Assembly: GCA_035541195.1 (NCBI GenBank)
Contig: DATKNU010000147.1
Location: 1 to 8,216, forward strand
Direction of reading: 5' to 3'
Length of the DNA stretch: 8,216 nucleotides
From: Muellerivita sp035541195
Lineage (GTDB): Bacteria; Oederibacteriota; Muellerivitia; Muellerivitales; Muellerivitaceae
Positions 1-4,927 of the stretch are shown one piece after another. The translations under genes were made by a program, and so were the position numbers. The notes under the pieces were generated by a model that was given only the letters and a program-made list of their open reading frames with translations, did not search any database and was not told the DNA's origin. Numbering within the stretch: position 1 is the first letter of the stretch; each line of letters starts with the position of its first letter.

Positions 1-1
1 G

Positions 2-307
2 GTCTACCCCTCGGTTTCCATCTTGGCGGAGCCGCCGGTGGCCTGGGTGGATAAGAACACCGAAAAACACGGCACCGCCGATGTGGCGAAGGAGTACCTG
101 AAGCACCTCTATTCCCACGAAGGGCAGGAAATCATCGCCCACAACTACTGGCGTCCGCGGGACAAGAAGGTCCTGGCCGAGCACGCCTCCCAGTTCCCGG
201 CGGTGAAGCTCTTCACGATCAACCAGGTCTATGGCGGCTGGGCGAAGGCCCAACCGGCTTATTTCGCCGACGGCGGTGTGTTCGACCAAATCTATCAGGC
301 AAAGTAA
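2..307 (+). CDS. sbp: Sulfate-binding protein, C-terminal part (5' end cut by window)
   Basis: This is the periplasmic sulfate-binding component of the CysTWA/Sbp ABC importer; it captures sulfate and delivers it to the permease. Only the last 101 residues are visible, reading in frame from base 2 to the TAA at 305-307. The first Met in this stretch would be an internal residue only if one ignored the conserved upstream residues VYPSVSI, so the gene clearly continues off the left edge and its signal peptide is not visible. Family hallmarks are SILAEPPVAWVD near the left edge, EYLKHLYSHEGQEI, NYWRPRD, KLFTI and the C-terminal GGWAKAQ...FADGGVFDQIY, all close to the enterobacterial Sbp C-terminus as I remember it. 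The related thiosulfate-binding CysP is the alternative, but the ending fits Sbp better. Its 3' end is partly duplicated downstream, and the permease genes follow after a terminator. Confidence 0.93.
   Translation, partial: VYPSVSILAEPPVAWVDKNTEKHGTADVAKEYLKHLYSHEGQEIIAHNYWRPRDKKVLAEHASQFPAVKLFTINQVYGGWAKAQPAYFADGGVFDQIYQAK
249..307 (+). repeat. Direct repeat copy 1 (3' end of sbp)
   Basis: The final 59 bases of sbp, stop codon included, recur without gaps 117 bases downstream at 366-424. By hand alignment 52 of 59 bases match. The last 37 bases (271-307) differ at one position only (301, A versus G). This copy lies inside the intact gene and is taken as the functional one. Confidence 0.9.
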
Positions 308-321
308 AGGATGAAGTGGGA

Positions 322-366
322 GTCCCGCTCGGTGAACGGCAGGCTTGTCCTGCCGTTGAGCGGGAC
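322..366 (+). repeat. Large imperfect inverted repeat (strong hairpin) after sbp
   Basis: The outer arms gtcccgctc (322-330) and gagcgggac (358-366) are perfectly complementary, and so are the inner arms aacggcagg (335-343) and cctgccgtt (349-357). The loop is 5 bases (344-348) and a 4-base bulge (331-334) sits on the left side, giving 18 base pairs in total. No T tract follows, so it is unlikely to terminate on its own. Lying just after the sbp stop, it could protect the 3' end of sbp mRNA from exonucleases, as REP-type elements do between binding-protein and permease genes. That role is inference. Confidence 0.75.
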
Positions 367-424
367 CCAACCGGCCTCCTTTGCCCGCGGCGGTGTGTTC
401 GACCAAATCTATCAGGCGAAGTAA
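366..424 (+). pseudogene. Diverged duplicate of the sbp 3' end (gene remnant)
   Basis: These 59 bases are a second copy of the sbp tail and encode QPASFARGGVFDQIYQAK followed by TAA, against QPAYFADGGVFDQIYQAK in the real gene. Seven bases differ: three codons changed silently and two changed the residue (Tyr to Ser, Asp to Arg). The offset is 117 bases, exactly 39 codons, so the copy is in the same frame as sbp and could be reached by readthrough of the TAA at 305. A short frame starting at ATG 311 (37 codons) also ends with it, but that ATG has no clear ribosome-binding site and its first half is made of a hairpin, so I do not call it a gene. Two origins are possible: a partial tandem duplication, or the leftover tail of a second sbp paralogue lost by deletion. 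Confidence 0.75.
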
Positions 425-442
425 GAAGTTTGAAGGTAACCC

Positions 443-476
443 GGCTTGTTTCATCTGAATCATGGTGAAACAAGCC
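443..476 (+). repeat. Perfect 11-bp inverted repeat (hairpin)
   Basis: The arms ggcttgtttca (443-453) and tgaaacaagcc (466-476) are perfect reverse complements around a 12-base loop. A smaller hairpin follows directly: ccccac (479-484), loop cct, gtgggg (488-493). No T run follows either. They may be part of a structured intergenic RNA or an operator-like dyad for a regulator; the sequence does not decide between these. Confidence 0.7.
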
Positions 477-511
477 ATCCCCACCCTGTGGGGTTCATCG
501 TTCAGGATCCG

Positions 512-523
512 GGTCGGCCGACC
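512..523. repeat. 12-bp perfect palindrome
   Basis: The sequence ggtcggccgacc is its own reverse complement and lies 15 bases upstream of the terminator stem. As RNA it could fold only with a tight loop, or pair between two molecules. As DNA it could be a binding site for a dimeric regulator. In GC-rich DNA such palindromes also occur by chance, so its function is uncertain. Confidence 0.4.
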
Positions 524-538
524 GGGTTCGGTGTCTGT

Positions 539-573
539 GCGGGAAGCGGACAGGGACGCTTCCCGCCTTTTTT
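539..573 (+). terminator. Intrinsic (Rho-independent) terminator between sbp and the permease operon
   Basis: A perfect 10-bp GC-rich stem is formed by gcgggaagcg (539-548) and cgcttcccgc (557-566) with an 8-base loop. It is followed by one C and then six T residues (568-573). This is the classical form of an intrinsic terminator. It lies 232 bases after the sbp stop and about 100 bases before the HPr-like gene. It either ends the sbp transcript or acts as a partial terminator that lets a fraction of transcripts continue into hpr-cysTWA. I see no convincing promoter between it and position 674. Confidence 0.88.
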
Positions 574-673
574 GAGCGGACCTTGGAAGGTTTGAAACAA
601 AAGTTGAGGGGAGGCGCAGATGACCGGATCGATGGCTTCCCCCCATCCCTTGTCTCAAGCCGGGGAGTGGGCC

Positions 674-949
674 ATGGGGAAAAAAATAAAATTACCGCTG
701 TTGCACCGGCTGGGCATGCACCTGAGGGCGGGCGCCCAATTGGTGAGGGTGGCGGGGCGCTTCAAGAGCCGGATCCTGGTTTCCAACGGGGGATCGAGGG
801 TGGACGGCAAGAACCTCATCGACTTGTTAACCCTCGGGGCGATTTATGGTAGTGTGCTGGAGTTTTCGGCCGAAGGGGAAGACGCCCCCCAGGCCATTGA
901 GGCGATCCGCGGCCTTTTGGCCGAATGGAAGGAACAGGAAGGCGGGTGA
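674..949 (+). CDS. HPr-like phosphocarrier protein
   Basis: A 91-residue protein of the HPr fold, usually the cytoplasmic phosphocarrier between enzyme I and sugar-specific EII proteins of the phosphotransferase system. The active-site block is LGMHLRAGAQLV: His16 matches the phosphorylated His15 of classical HPr, and the next-but-one Arg18 is kept. The usual Pro after it is Ala. The HPr-kinase site is altered: the block GKNLIDLLTLGA has Asn47 where Ser46 stands in Gram-positive HPr. The C-terminal AEGEDAPQAIEAIRGLL is typical. I chose ATG 674 because it puts the His at position 16 as in the family, with GGGGAG seven bases upstream. ATG 620, with a stronger GGGGAGG site, would add 18 residues that do not look like HPr. 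The TGA overlaps the likely cysT GTG. Its place between sbp and the permease suggests a regulatory or coupling role, which is inference. Confidence 0.87.
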   Translation: MGKKIKLPLLHRLGMHLRAGAQLVRVAGRFKSRILVSNGGSRVDGKNLIDLLTLGAIYGSVLEFSAEGEDAPQAIEAIRGLLAEWKEQEGG

Positions 950-1809
950 CCGCCGCGCGAGCCATGGCCCAGAATAAAACCTTCTTTAAATCCGCCGGCG
1001 TTCTGCCGGGCTTTGGCCTCACCATGGGCTACACCCTGGTTTATTTGAGCCTGATCGTGCTCATCCCTTTGGGCGCCCTGGTGCTCAAGACCTTGGGTTT
1101 GACTTGGTCCGAATTTTTGTCCGAAGCCACCAGCCCCCGGGTCTTGGCGGCCTATAAGACCAGCTTTGGGATCGCCTTCCTGGGCGCCCTCATCAACGCC
1201 GTCTTCGGCGGCTTGGTGGCCTGGGTCTTGACCCGCTATTCCTTCCCCGGCAAAAGACTGGTGGACGCCATGGTGGACCTGCCTTTCGCCCTGCCCACGG
1301 CGGTGGCGGGCATCGCGCTGACGGCGGTTTACGCGCCCAACGGATGGATTGGACGGTTCCTCGTTCCCTTGGGAATCCAGGTCGACTACACGCCCTTGGG
1401 TATCCTGGTGGCCCTGACCTTCATCGGCCTTCCTTTCGTGGTGCGCACGCTCCAACCGGTTTTGGAATCCCTGGACCCGGAGGTCGAGAAGGCGGCGGTG
1501 AGCCTGGGCGCCACCCGCTGGCAAACCCTGACCCGGGTGGTCTTGCCTTCCTTGGCGCCGGCCTGGATCACGGGTTTTTCCCTGGCCTTCGCCCGGGCGG
1601 TGGGGGAGTACGGTTCGGTGGTCTTCATCTCGGGCAACCTGCCCTTCAAGACCGAGATCGCGCCTTTGCTCATCATGACCAAGCTGGAACAATATGATTA
1701 CGCCGGGGCCACCGCCATCGCGGTGGTCATGCTGGCCGTCTCCTTCACCCTCTTGCTTCTCATCAACTGGCTGCAGTCGAAGATCGGCCAGCACCGCGTC
1801 ATCCATTGA
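946..1809 (+). CDS. cysT: Sulfate ABC transporter permease subunit CysT (CysU)
   Basis: One of the two membrane subunits forming the sulfate/thiosulfate channel with CysW, energised by CysA. The hydrophobic protein has about six membrane segments, the first near residues 24-47. It matches enterobacterial CysU, as remembered, over its whole length: VLPGF near the start, AAYK, AWVLTRYSFPG, DLPFALPTAVAG (111-122), PFVVRTLQPVLE, and the cytoplasmic EAA loop around 181-205 (EKAAVSLGATRWQ...LP) that contacts the ATPase. The ending INWLQSKIG also fits. The start is taken as GTG 946, which shares a GTGA overlap with the HPr-like stop and has AGGAA five bases upstream; this gives 287 residues. ATG 964 (281 residues) is the alternative but lacks a clear ribosome-binding site, and ATG 925 would overlap the upstream gene more. 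cysW follows 10 bases later. Confidence 0.95.
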   Translation: MTAARAMAQNKTFFKSAGVLPGFGLTMGYTLVYLSLIVLIPLGALVLKTLGLTWSEFLSEATSPRVLAAYKTSFGIAFLGALINAVFGGLVAWVLTRYSFPGKRLVDAMVDLPFALPTAVAGIALTAVYAPNGWIGRFLVPLGIQVDYTPLGILVALTFIGLPFVVRTLQPVLESLDPEVEKAAVSLGATRWQTLTRVVLPSLAPAWITGFSLAFARAVGEYGSVVFISGNLPFKTEIAPLLIMTKLEQYDYAGATAIAVVMLAVSFTLLLLINWLQSKIGQHRVIH

Positions 1810-1819
1810 GGGGGGAGCC

Positions 1820-2740
1820 ATGAGCCAGGAAGTGCTTTTAGTCAGCCTGCGCCGGGAAGGGCAGGCGCCCGATCCGGCCTCCCACCTGAGCGAGCCGCGT
1901 TGGGTGCGCTTGGCCTTGATCGGCGTGGCCCTGGTTTTTTTGGCGCTGTTCCTGCTTTTGCCCCTGGCGGTGGTTTTCGGCACGGCCTTCGACAAGGGGT
2001 TCTTCTATTACCTGGATTCGGTCCGCGACCCCGACACCCTGTCCGCGGTTCGGTTGACGCTTGTCACGGCCTTCTTTTCGGTCCTGCTCAACACCTTGTT
2101 GGGGCTCGCCGCGGCCTGGGCCATCACCCGGTTCCGCTTCCCCGGCAAAAACTTCCTGACCACCCTCATCGACCTGCCCTTCACGGTGTCGCCGGTCATC
2201 TCGGGGTTGGTTTTCGTGCTGCTCTTCGGCCTCCAGGGCCTGATGGGCCACTGGCTCAAGGACCACAACATCCAGATCATCTTCGCGCCGCTGGGCATCA
2301 TCCTGGCCACGATCTTCGTGACCTTTCCCTTCGTGGCGCGGGAGCTGATCCCCCTGATGCAGGAACAGGGGTCGGATGAGGAGGAGGCCGGAATGGTTTT
2401 GGGGGCCTCCGGTTGGCAGATTTTCCTCAAGATCACCCTGCCCAACATCCGCTGGGGCCTGCTTTACGGGATCATCCTTTGCAACGCCCGCGCCATGGGC
2501 GAGTTCGGCGCGGTGTCCGTGGTGTCGGGCCATATCCGGGGTTTGACCAACACCCTGCCGCTGCACGTGGAGATCCTTTATAACTCCTATAACTTCACCG
2601 CGGCCTTCGCCGCGGCCTCCCTGTTGGCCTTCCTGGCCCTGGTCACGCTGGCGGCCAAGACCCTGGTGGAGGCCCGGGTGGAAGCCGAGCGCCGGGAATC
2701 CGAGCAATCCTTAATTGAAGAGGGCGTCCATGAGCATTGA
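1820..2740 (+). CDS. cysW: Sulfate ABC transporter permease subunit CysW
   Basis: The second membrane subunit of the sulfate importer. It has 306 residues, slightly longer than E. coli CysW (about 290), mainly through a roughly 25-residue hydrophilic N-terminus before the first membrane segment (about 31-54) and a charged, Glu/Arg-rich C-terminal tail. Family marks are AITRFRFPGK, DLPFTVSPVISG (118-129), PFVARELIPLM, the EAA loop starting near 188 (EEAGMVLGASGWQIF...LP), and NARAMGEFGAVSVVSGHI. The start ATG 1820 follows a strong purine-rich site (GAGGGGGGAG). The frame is open further upstream to 1694 but only inside cysT, so that part is not used. Its 3' end overlaps cysA by 11 bases, which suggests translational coupling. 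Confidence 0.96.
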   Translation: MSQEVLLVSLRREGQAPDPASHLSEPRWVRLALIGVALVFLALFLLLPLAVVFGTAFDKGFFYYLDSVRDPDTLSAVRLTLVTAFFSVLLNTLLGLAAAWAITRFRFPGKNFLTTLIDLPFTVSPVISGLVFVLLFGLQGLMGHWLKDHNIQIIFAPLGIILATIFVTFPFVARELIPLMQEQGSDEEEAGMVLGASGWQIFLKITLPNIRWGLLYGIILCNARAMGEFGAVSVVSGHIRGLTNTLPLHVEILYNSYNFTAAFAAASLLAFLALVTLAAKTLVEARVEAERRESEQSLIEEGVHEH

Positions 2741-3770
2741 AGTCCGGAATTTAAGCAAGACCTTCAACAAGTTCCAAGCCGTCAAGGACGTGAGCCTGAA
2801 GCTTGAGACGGGATCCCTCACGGCGCTCCTGGGCCCCTCGGGCTCGGGCAAGAGCACCCTGCTTCGCATGATCGCCGGGCTTGAGGTGCCGGATCGCGGC
2901 GAGATCCACCTGACGGGCCGGGAAGCCACCTTCGTGTCCGCCAAGGAGCGCAACGTGGGTTTCGTGTTCCAGCATTACGCCCTCTTCAAGCACATGAACC
3001 TCTTCGAGAACATCGCCTTCGGCTTGCGCGTGCGCAAGACCCCCGAGGCCGAGATCCGGGAGAGGGTTTTCGACCTCTTGAGCCTCATCCAGCTCTCGGG
3101 TTATGAGAAGCGCTATCCGTCCCAGCTCTCCGGCGGCCAGCGCCAGCGGGTGGCCGTGGCCCGGGCCCTGGCCCCCCGGCCCGAGGTCTTGCTCCTGGAC
3201 GAGCCTTTCGGGGCCTTGGACGCCAAGGTGCGCGAGGAGCTGCGCGAGTGGCTCTTGAAGCTGCATGAGCAAAGCCGGGTCACCACGCTCTTCGTCACCC
3301 ATGACCAGCACGAGGCGCTGGAAGTGGCCTCCCGCATCCTCATCATGAACCAGGGGAAAATCGAGCAGGACGGCACGCCCATCCAGATCTTCGACGAGCC
3401 CGCCACCCATTTCATCGCCCAGTTCGTGGGCGAGACCAACTTCATCGACACCGAGGTGGCCGAGCCCGGGCTGGCGGTTTGGGGGCCCTTCCGCTTCGCC
3501 ATCGCCCGGGGCTTCAAGGTGGGGCAGAAGATCCGGATTTATTTCCGTCCCAACGACGTCTATGTCACCGGGGAATTCGAGACCCTGCAGGTGAAAGCCA
3601 AGATCGTGCAGACCCGATTCAAGGGAACGGTCATCGAGTACAAGTTGGACATCGGCGAGGACAAGGTGGTCTCGGCCCAATTGCCCAAGGGCGTGGCGCT
3701 GGCCAGCGGCTTCAAGGAAGGCCAGGAAGTCTACGCCGCCATCACGGCCTTCCACGTCTTCCCGCTTTAA
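2730..3770 (+). CDS. cysA: Sulfate ABC transporter ATP-binding protein CysA
   Basis: The cytoplasmic ATPase that drives sulfate import through CysT/CysW. It has 346 residues. Visible motifs are Walker A GPSGSGKST (35-43), the Q-loop Gln81 in FQHYALF, signature LSGGQ (133-137), Walker B VLLLDEP (153-159), D-loop GALD (161-164) and switch His191 in VTHDQ. After the nucleotide-binding domain comes the CysA-type C-terminal region with AQFVGETNF and IRIYFRPNDVYV, a TOBE-like regulatory domain. All catalytic residues are present, so it should be active. The start ATG 2730 lies inside the end of cysW, with AGAGGG five bases upstream. A TTG at 2715 in the same frame would add five residues and is less likely. 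Related MalK-type ATPases receive regulators on their C-terminal domain, which is relevant to the HPr-like protein in this operon. Confidence 0.97.
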   Translation: MSIEVRNLSKTFNKFQAVKDVSLKLETGSLTALLGPSGSGKSTLLRMIAGLEVPDRGEIHLTGREATFVSAKERNVGFVFQHYALFKHMNLFENIAFGLRVRKTPEAEIRERVFDLLSLIQLSGYEKRYPSQLSGGQRQRVAVARALAPRPEVLLLDEPFGALDAKVREELREWLLKLHEQSRVTTLFVTHDQHEALEVASRILIMNQGKIEQDGTPIQIFDEPATHFIAQFVGETNFIDTEVAEPGLAVWGPFRFAIARGFKVGQKIRIYFRPNDVYVTGEFETLQVKAKIVQTRFKGTVIEYKLDIGEDKVVSAQLPKGVALASGFKEGQEVYAAITAFHVFPL

Positions 3771-3892
3771 ATCCGGATATTTTTTAACCCCCGCGCTTCG
3801 GCGCCGAGTTCAAACCAGGCGTCCGGGAAAATATTTTGGCTTTTCCGGAATTTCTTGGCGTCTTGGTCCCGATGGAGGGTTGGGCTTTTTCA

Positions 3893-3921
3893 TTGAGTTT
3901 ACTCGGGAAAACGGTTATTTT
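3893..3921 (+). promoter_or_regulatory. Candidate sigma-70-type promoter for cysDN
   Basis: TTGAGT (3893-3898) and TATTTT (3916-3921) are separated by 17 bases, the ideal spacing. Each hexamer matches 4 of 6 consensus positions. It sits in a locally AT-rich part of an otherwise GC-rich window and would start transcription near 3928, about 76 bases before the cysD ATG. This rests on pattern only; cysDN could also be read through from cysA. Confidence 0.33.
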
Positions 3922-3925
3922 TATG

Positions 3926-3967
3926 GGGCTTTTGCCCGCCCCCCTGGAATTGGCGGGGCGCGAGCCC
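3926..3967 (+). promoter_or_regulatory. Possible 5' leader RNA structure with alternative pairings before cysD
   Basis: The outer arms gggct (3926-3930) and agccc (3963-3967) enclose an inner stem cgcccc (3937-3942) with ggggcg (3955-3960). The left arm gggc can instead pair locally with gccc (3934-3937) over a tttt loop, so the two folds exclude each other in part. It lies within the presumed cysD 5' leader, 37 bases before the start codon. It matches no riboswitch class that I recognise, and the pairing may be chance in GC-rich DNA. Confidence 0.3.
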
Positions 3968-4003
3968 AACAATAGGTCGAAACCGCCGCTTCAGAAGGAA
4001 CCC

Positions 4004-4927
4004 ATGTCCAGCGCCGTCTCCGCGAAAACCCTGTCGCACCTCAAGCAACTGGAGGCCGAGAGCCTCTTCATCATCCGGGAAGTCGTGGCCGAGTTCAAAA
4101 ACCCGGTCATGCTTTACTCGGTGGGGAAGGACTCCAGCGTCATGTTGCGCCTGGCCCAGAAGGCCTTCGCCCCGGGCAAGATCCCCTTTCCCCTGATGCA
4201 TGTGGACACCGGCTATAAGTTCCCCGAGATGTACGAGTTCCGCGACAAGCTGGTGGCGGAACTGGGCGCCAAGCTTTTCGTGGAACGCAACGAGGAGGCC
4301 ATCGCCGGCGGGGCCAGCCCCTTCAAATACGGCGTGCAGAAGTGCTGCGGGCTCCTGAAGACCCAGGGCCTGCTGGACGGGCTGGCCAAGCACGGCTTCG
4401 ACGCGGCTTTCGGCGGGGCCCGCCGGGAAGAAGAGAAGTCCCGGGCCAAGGAAAGGGTTTATTCCTTCCGGGATTCCTTCGGCCAATGGGACCCCAAAAA
4501 CCAAAGGCCCGAGCTCTGGGACCTCTACAATTCCAAGATCAACGAGGGCGAGTCCATCCGGGTTTTCCCCCTGTCCAACTGGACCGAGCTGGACATCTGG
4601 CTCTACATCGAGATGGAAAAGATCCCCGTGGTGCCCATCTATTTCACCCATACCCGCAAGATCATCAAGCGCAAGAGCCTGCTCATCCCCTTCGCGCCCC
4701 ACATCCCCCTGCTGCCCGGCGACGAGGTGAAGGACATGCGGGTGCGTTTCCGTTCCTTGGGTTGCATGTCCTGCACGGGGGCCGTGCAGTCCGAGAAGGA
4801 AGTGACCGACCTTCGCGGCATCATCGAGGACCTCATCACCACGAGGAAGAGCGAGCGGGAGAACCGCATCATCGACCATGGCTCGGACAGCTCGATGGAA
4901 CAGAAGAAAAAGGAAGGCTACTTTTGA
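4004..4927 (+). CDS. cysD: Sulfate adenylyltransferase subunit 2 (ATP sulfurylase small subunit)
   Basis: The catalytic subunit that makes adenosine 5'-phosphosulfate and pyrophosphate from ATP and sulfate, working as a complex with the GTPase CysN in the cytoplasm. It has 307 residues, against about 302 in E. coli. It belongs to the PAPS-reductase-like adenine nucleotide alpha-hydrolase fold: PP-loop SVGKDS (39-44), HVDTGYKFPEMYEFRD, AFGGARREEEKSRAKER, WDPKNQRPELW, RVFPLSNWTELDIW, and the typical ending KKKEGYF. Start ATG 4004 has AAGGA four bases upstream, and LSHLKQLEAESLFIIREV matches the family N-terminus. Oddities are the Cys pair C114-C115 and the C254-M-S-C257 motif; the E. coli and mycobacterial proteins as I recall them lack this set (AKHTD, or VHTD, and LGCWPLTG, or LGCYPLTG). 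Its stop overlaps the cysN start by 4 bases, so the two subunits are probably translationally coupled. Confidence 0.96.
   Translation: MSSAVSAKTLSHLKQLEAESLFIIREVVAEFKNPVMLYSVGKDSSVMLRLAQKAFAPGKIPFPLMHVDTGYKFPEMYEFRDKLVAELGAKLFVERNEEAIAGGASPFKYGVQKCCGLLKTQGLLDGLAKHGFDAAFGGARREEEKSRAKERVYSFRDSFGQWDPKNQRPELWDLYNSKINEGESIRVFPLSNWTELDIWLYIEMEKIPVVPIYFTHTRKIIKRKSLLIPFAPHIPLLPGDEVKDMRVRFRSLGCMSCTGAVQSEKEVTDLRGIIEDLITTRKSERENRIIDHGSDSSMEQKKKEGYF

Larger units (their letters stand above)
3771..4003 (+). other. Intergenic leader between cysA and cysD, with structured elements
   Basis: No convincing gene lies here. Dyads seen are: the 8-bp palindrome atccggat (3771-3778); a small C(UUCG)G tetraloop hairpin gcgc-ttcg-gcgc (3793-3804); and ccgggaaaa (3823-3831) against ttttccgg (3841-3848), with one bulged G. 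None is followed by a T tract, so I do not call a terminator after cysA. The cysD frame is open upstream to 3836, but this 56-residue extension has no likeness to CysD and is not taken as coding. The T-rich part (3880-3925) holds the candidate promoter listed separately. Confidence 0.6.

Noticed and set aside
311..424. Possible 37-codon small gene after sbp
   Set aside because: It has no clear ribosome-binding site; the first half is hairpin sequence and the second half is the duplicated sbp tail.
249..424. Mobile-element or attachment-site origin for the direct repeat
   Set aside because: The repeat is part of the sbp coding end, has no transposase or integrase nearby, and shows no short target-site duplication that I can see.
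219..473. Minus-strand frame of 84 codons across the end of sbp and its repeat
   Set aside because: Its repeated peptide (PDRFGRTHRR) is simply the reverse strand of the duplicated sbp tail.
425..538. SAM-type or other known riboswitch before the permease operon
   Set aside because: I looked for the conserved cores of SAM, SAH, cobalamin, TPP, glycine and cyclic-di-GMP aptamers and recognised none; only simple hairpins are seen.
620..673. 18-residue N-terminal extension of the HPr-like protein
   Set aside because: GGGGAGG before ATG 620 is attractive, but HPr proteins begin immediately before the first beta strand, and ATG 674 puts the active His at the family position.
844..1995. Long open frame on the minus strand (383 codons) across the HPr-like gene, cysT and the start of cysW
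   Set aside because: It lies antisense to well-recognised genes, and its product is low-complexity and rich in Gly, Arg, Gln, Asp and His, as expected from the reverse strand of GC-rich coding DNA.
2751..3755. Minus-strand open frame of 334 codons opposite cysA
   Set aside because: It mirrors cysA codon structure and has Gly/His/Leu-rich composition with no recognisable domain; cysA is certain on the + strand.
3836..4003. 56-codon upstream extension of cysD
   Set aside because: The frame is open, but its residues do not resemble CysD, whereas the protein from ATG 4004 begins just as family members do and has a good ribosome-binding site.
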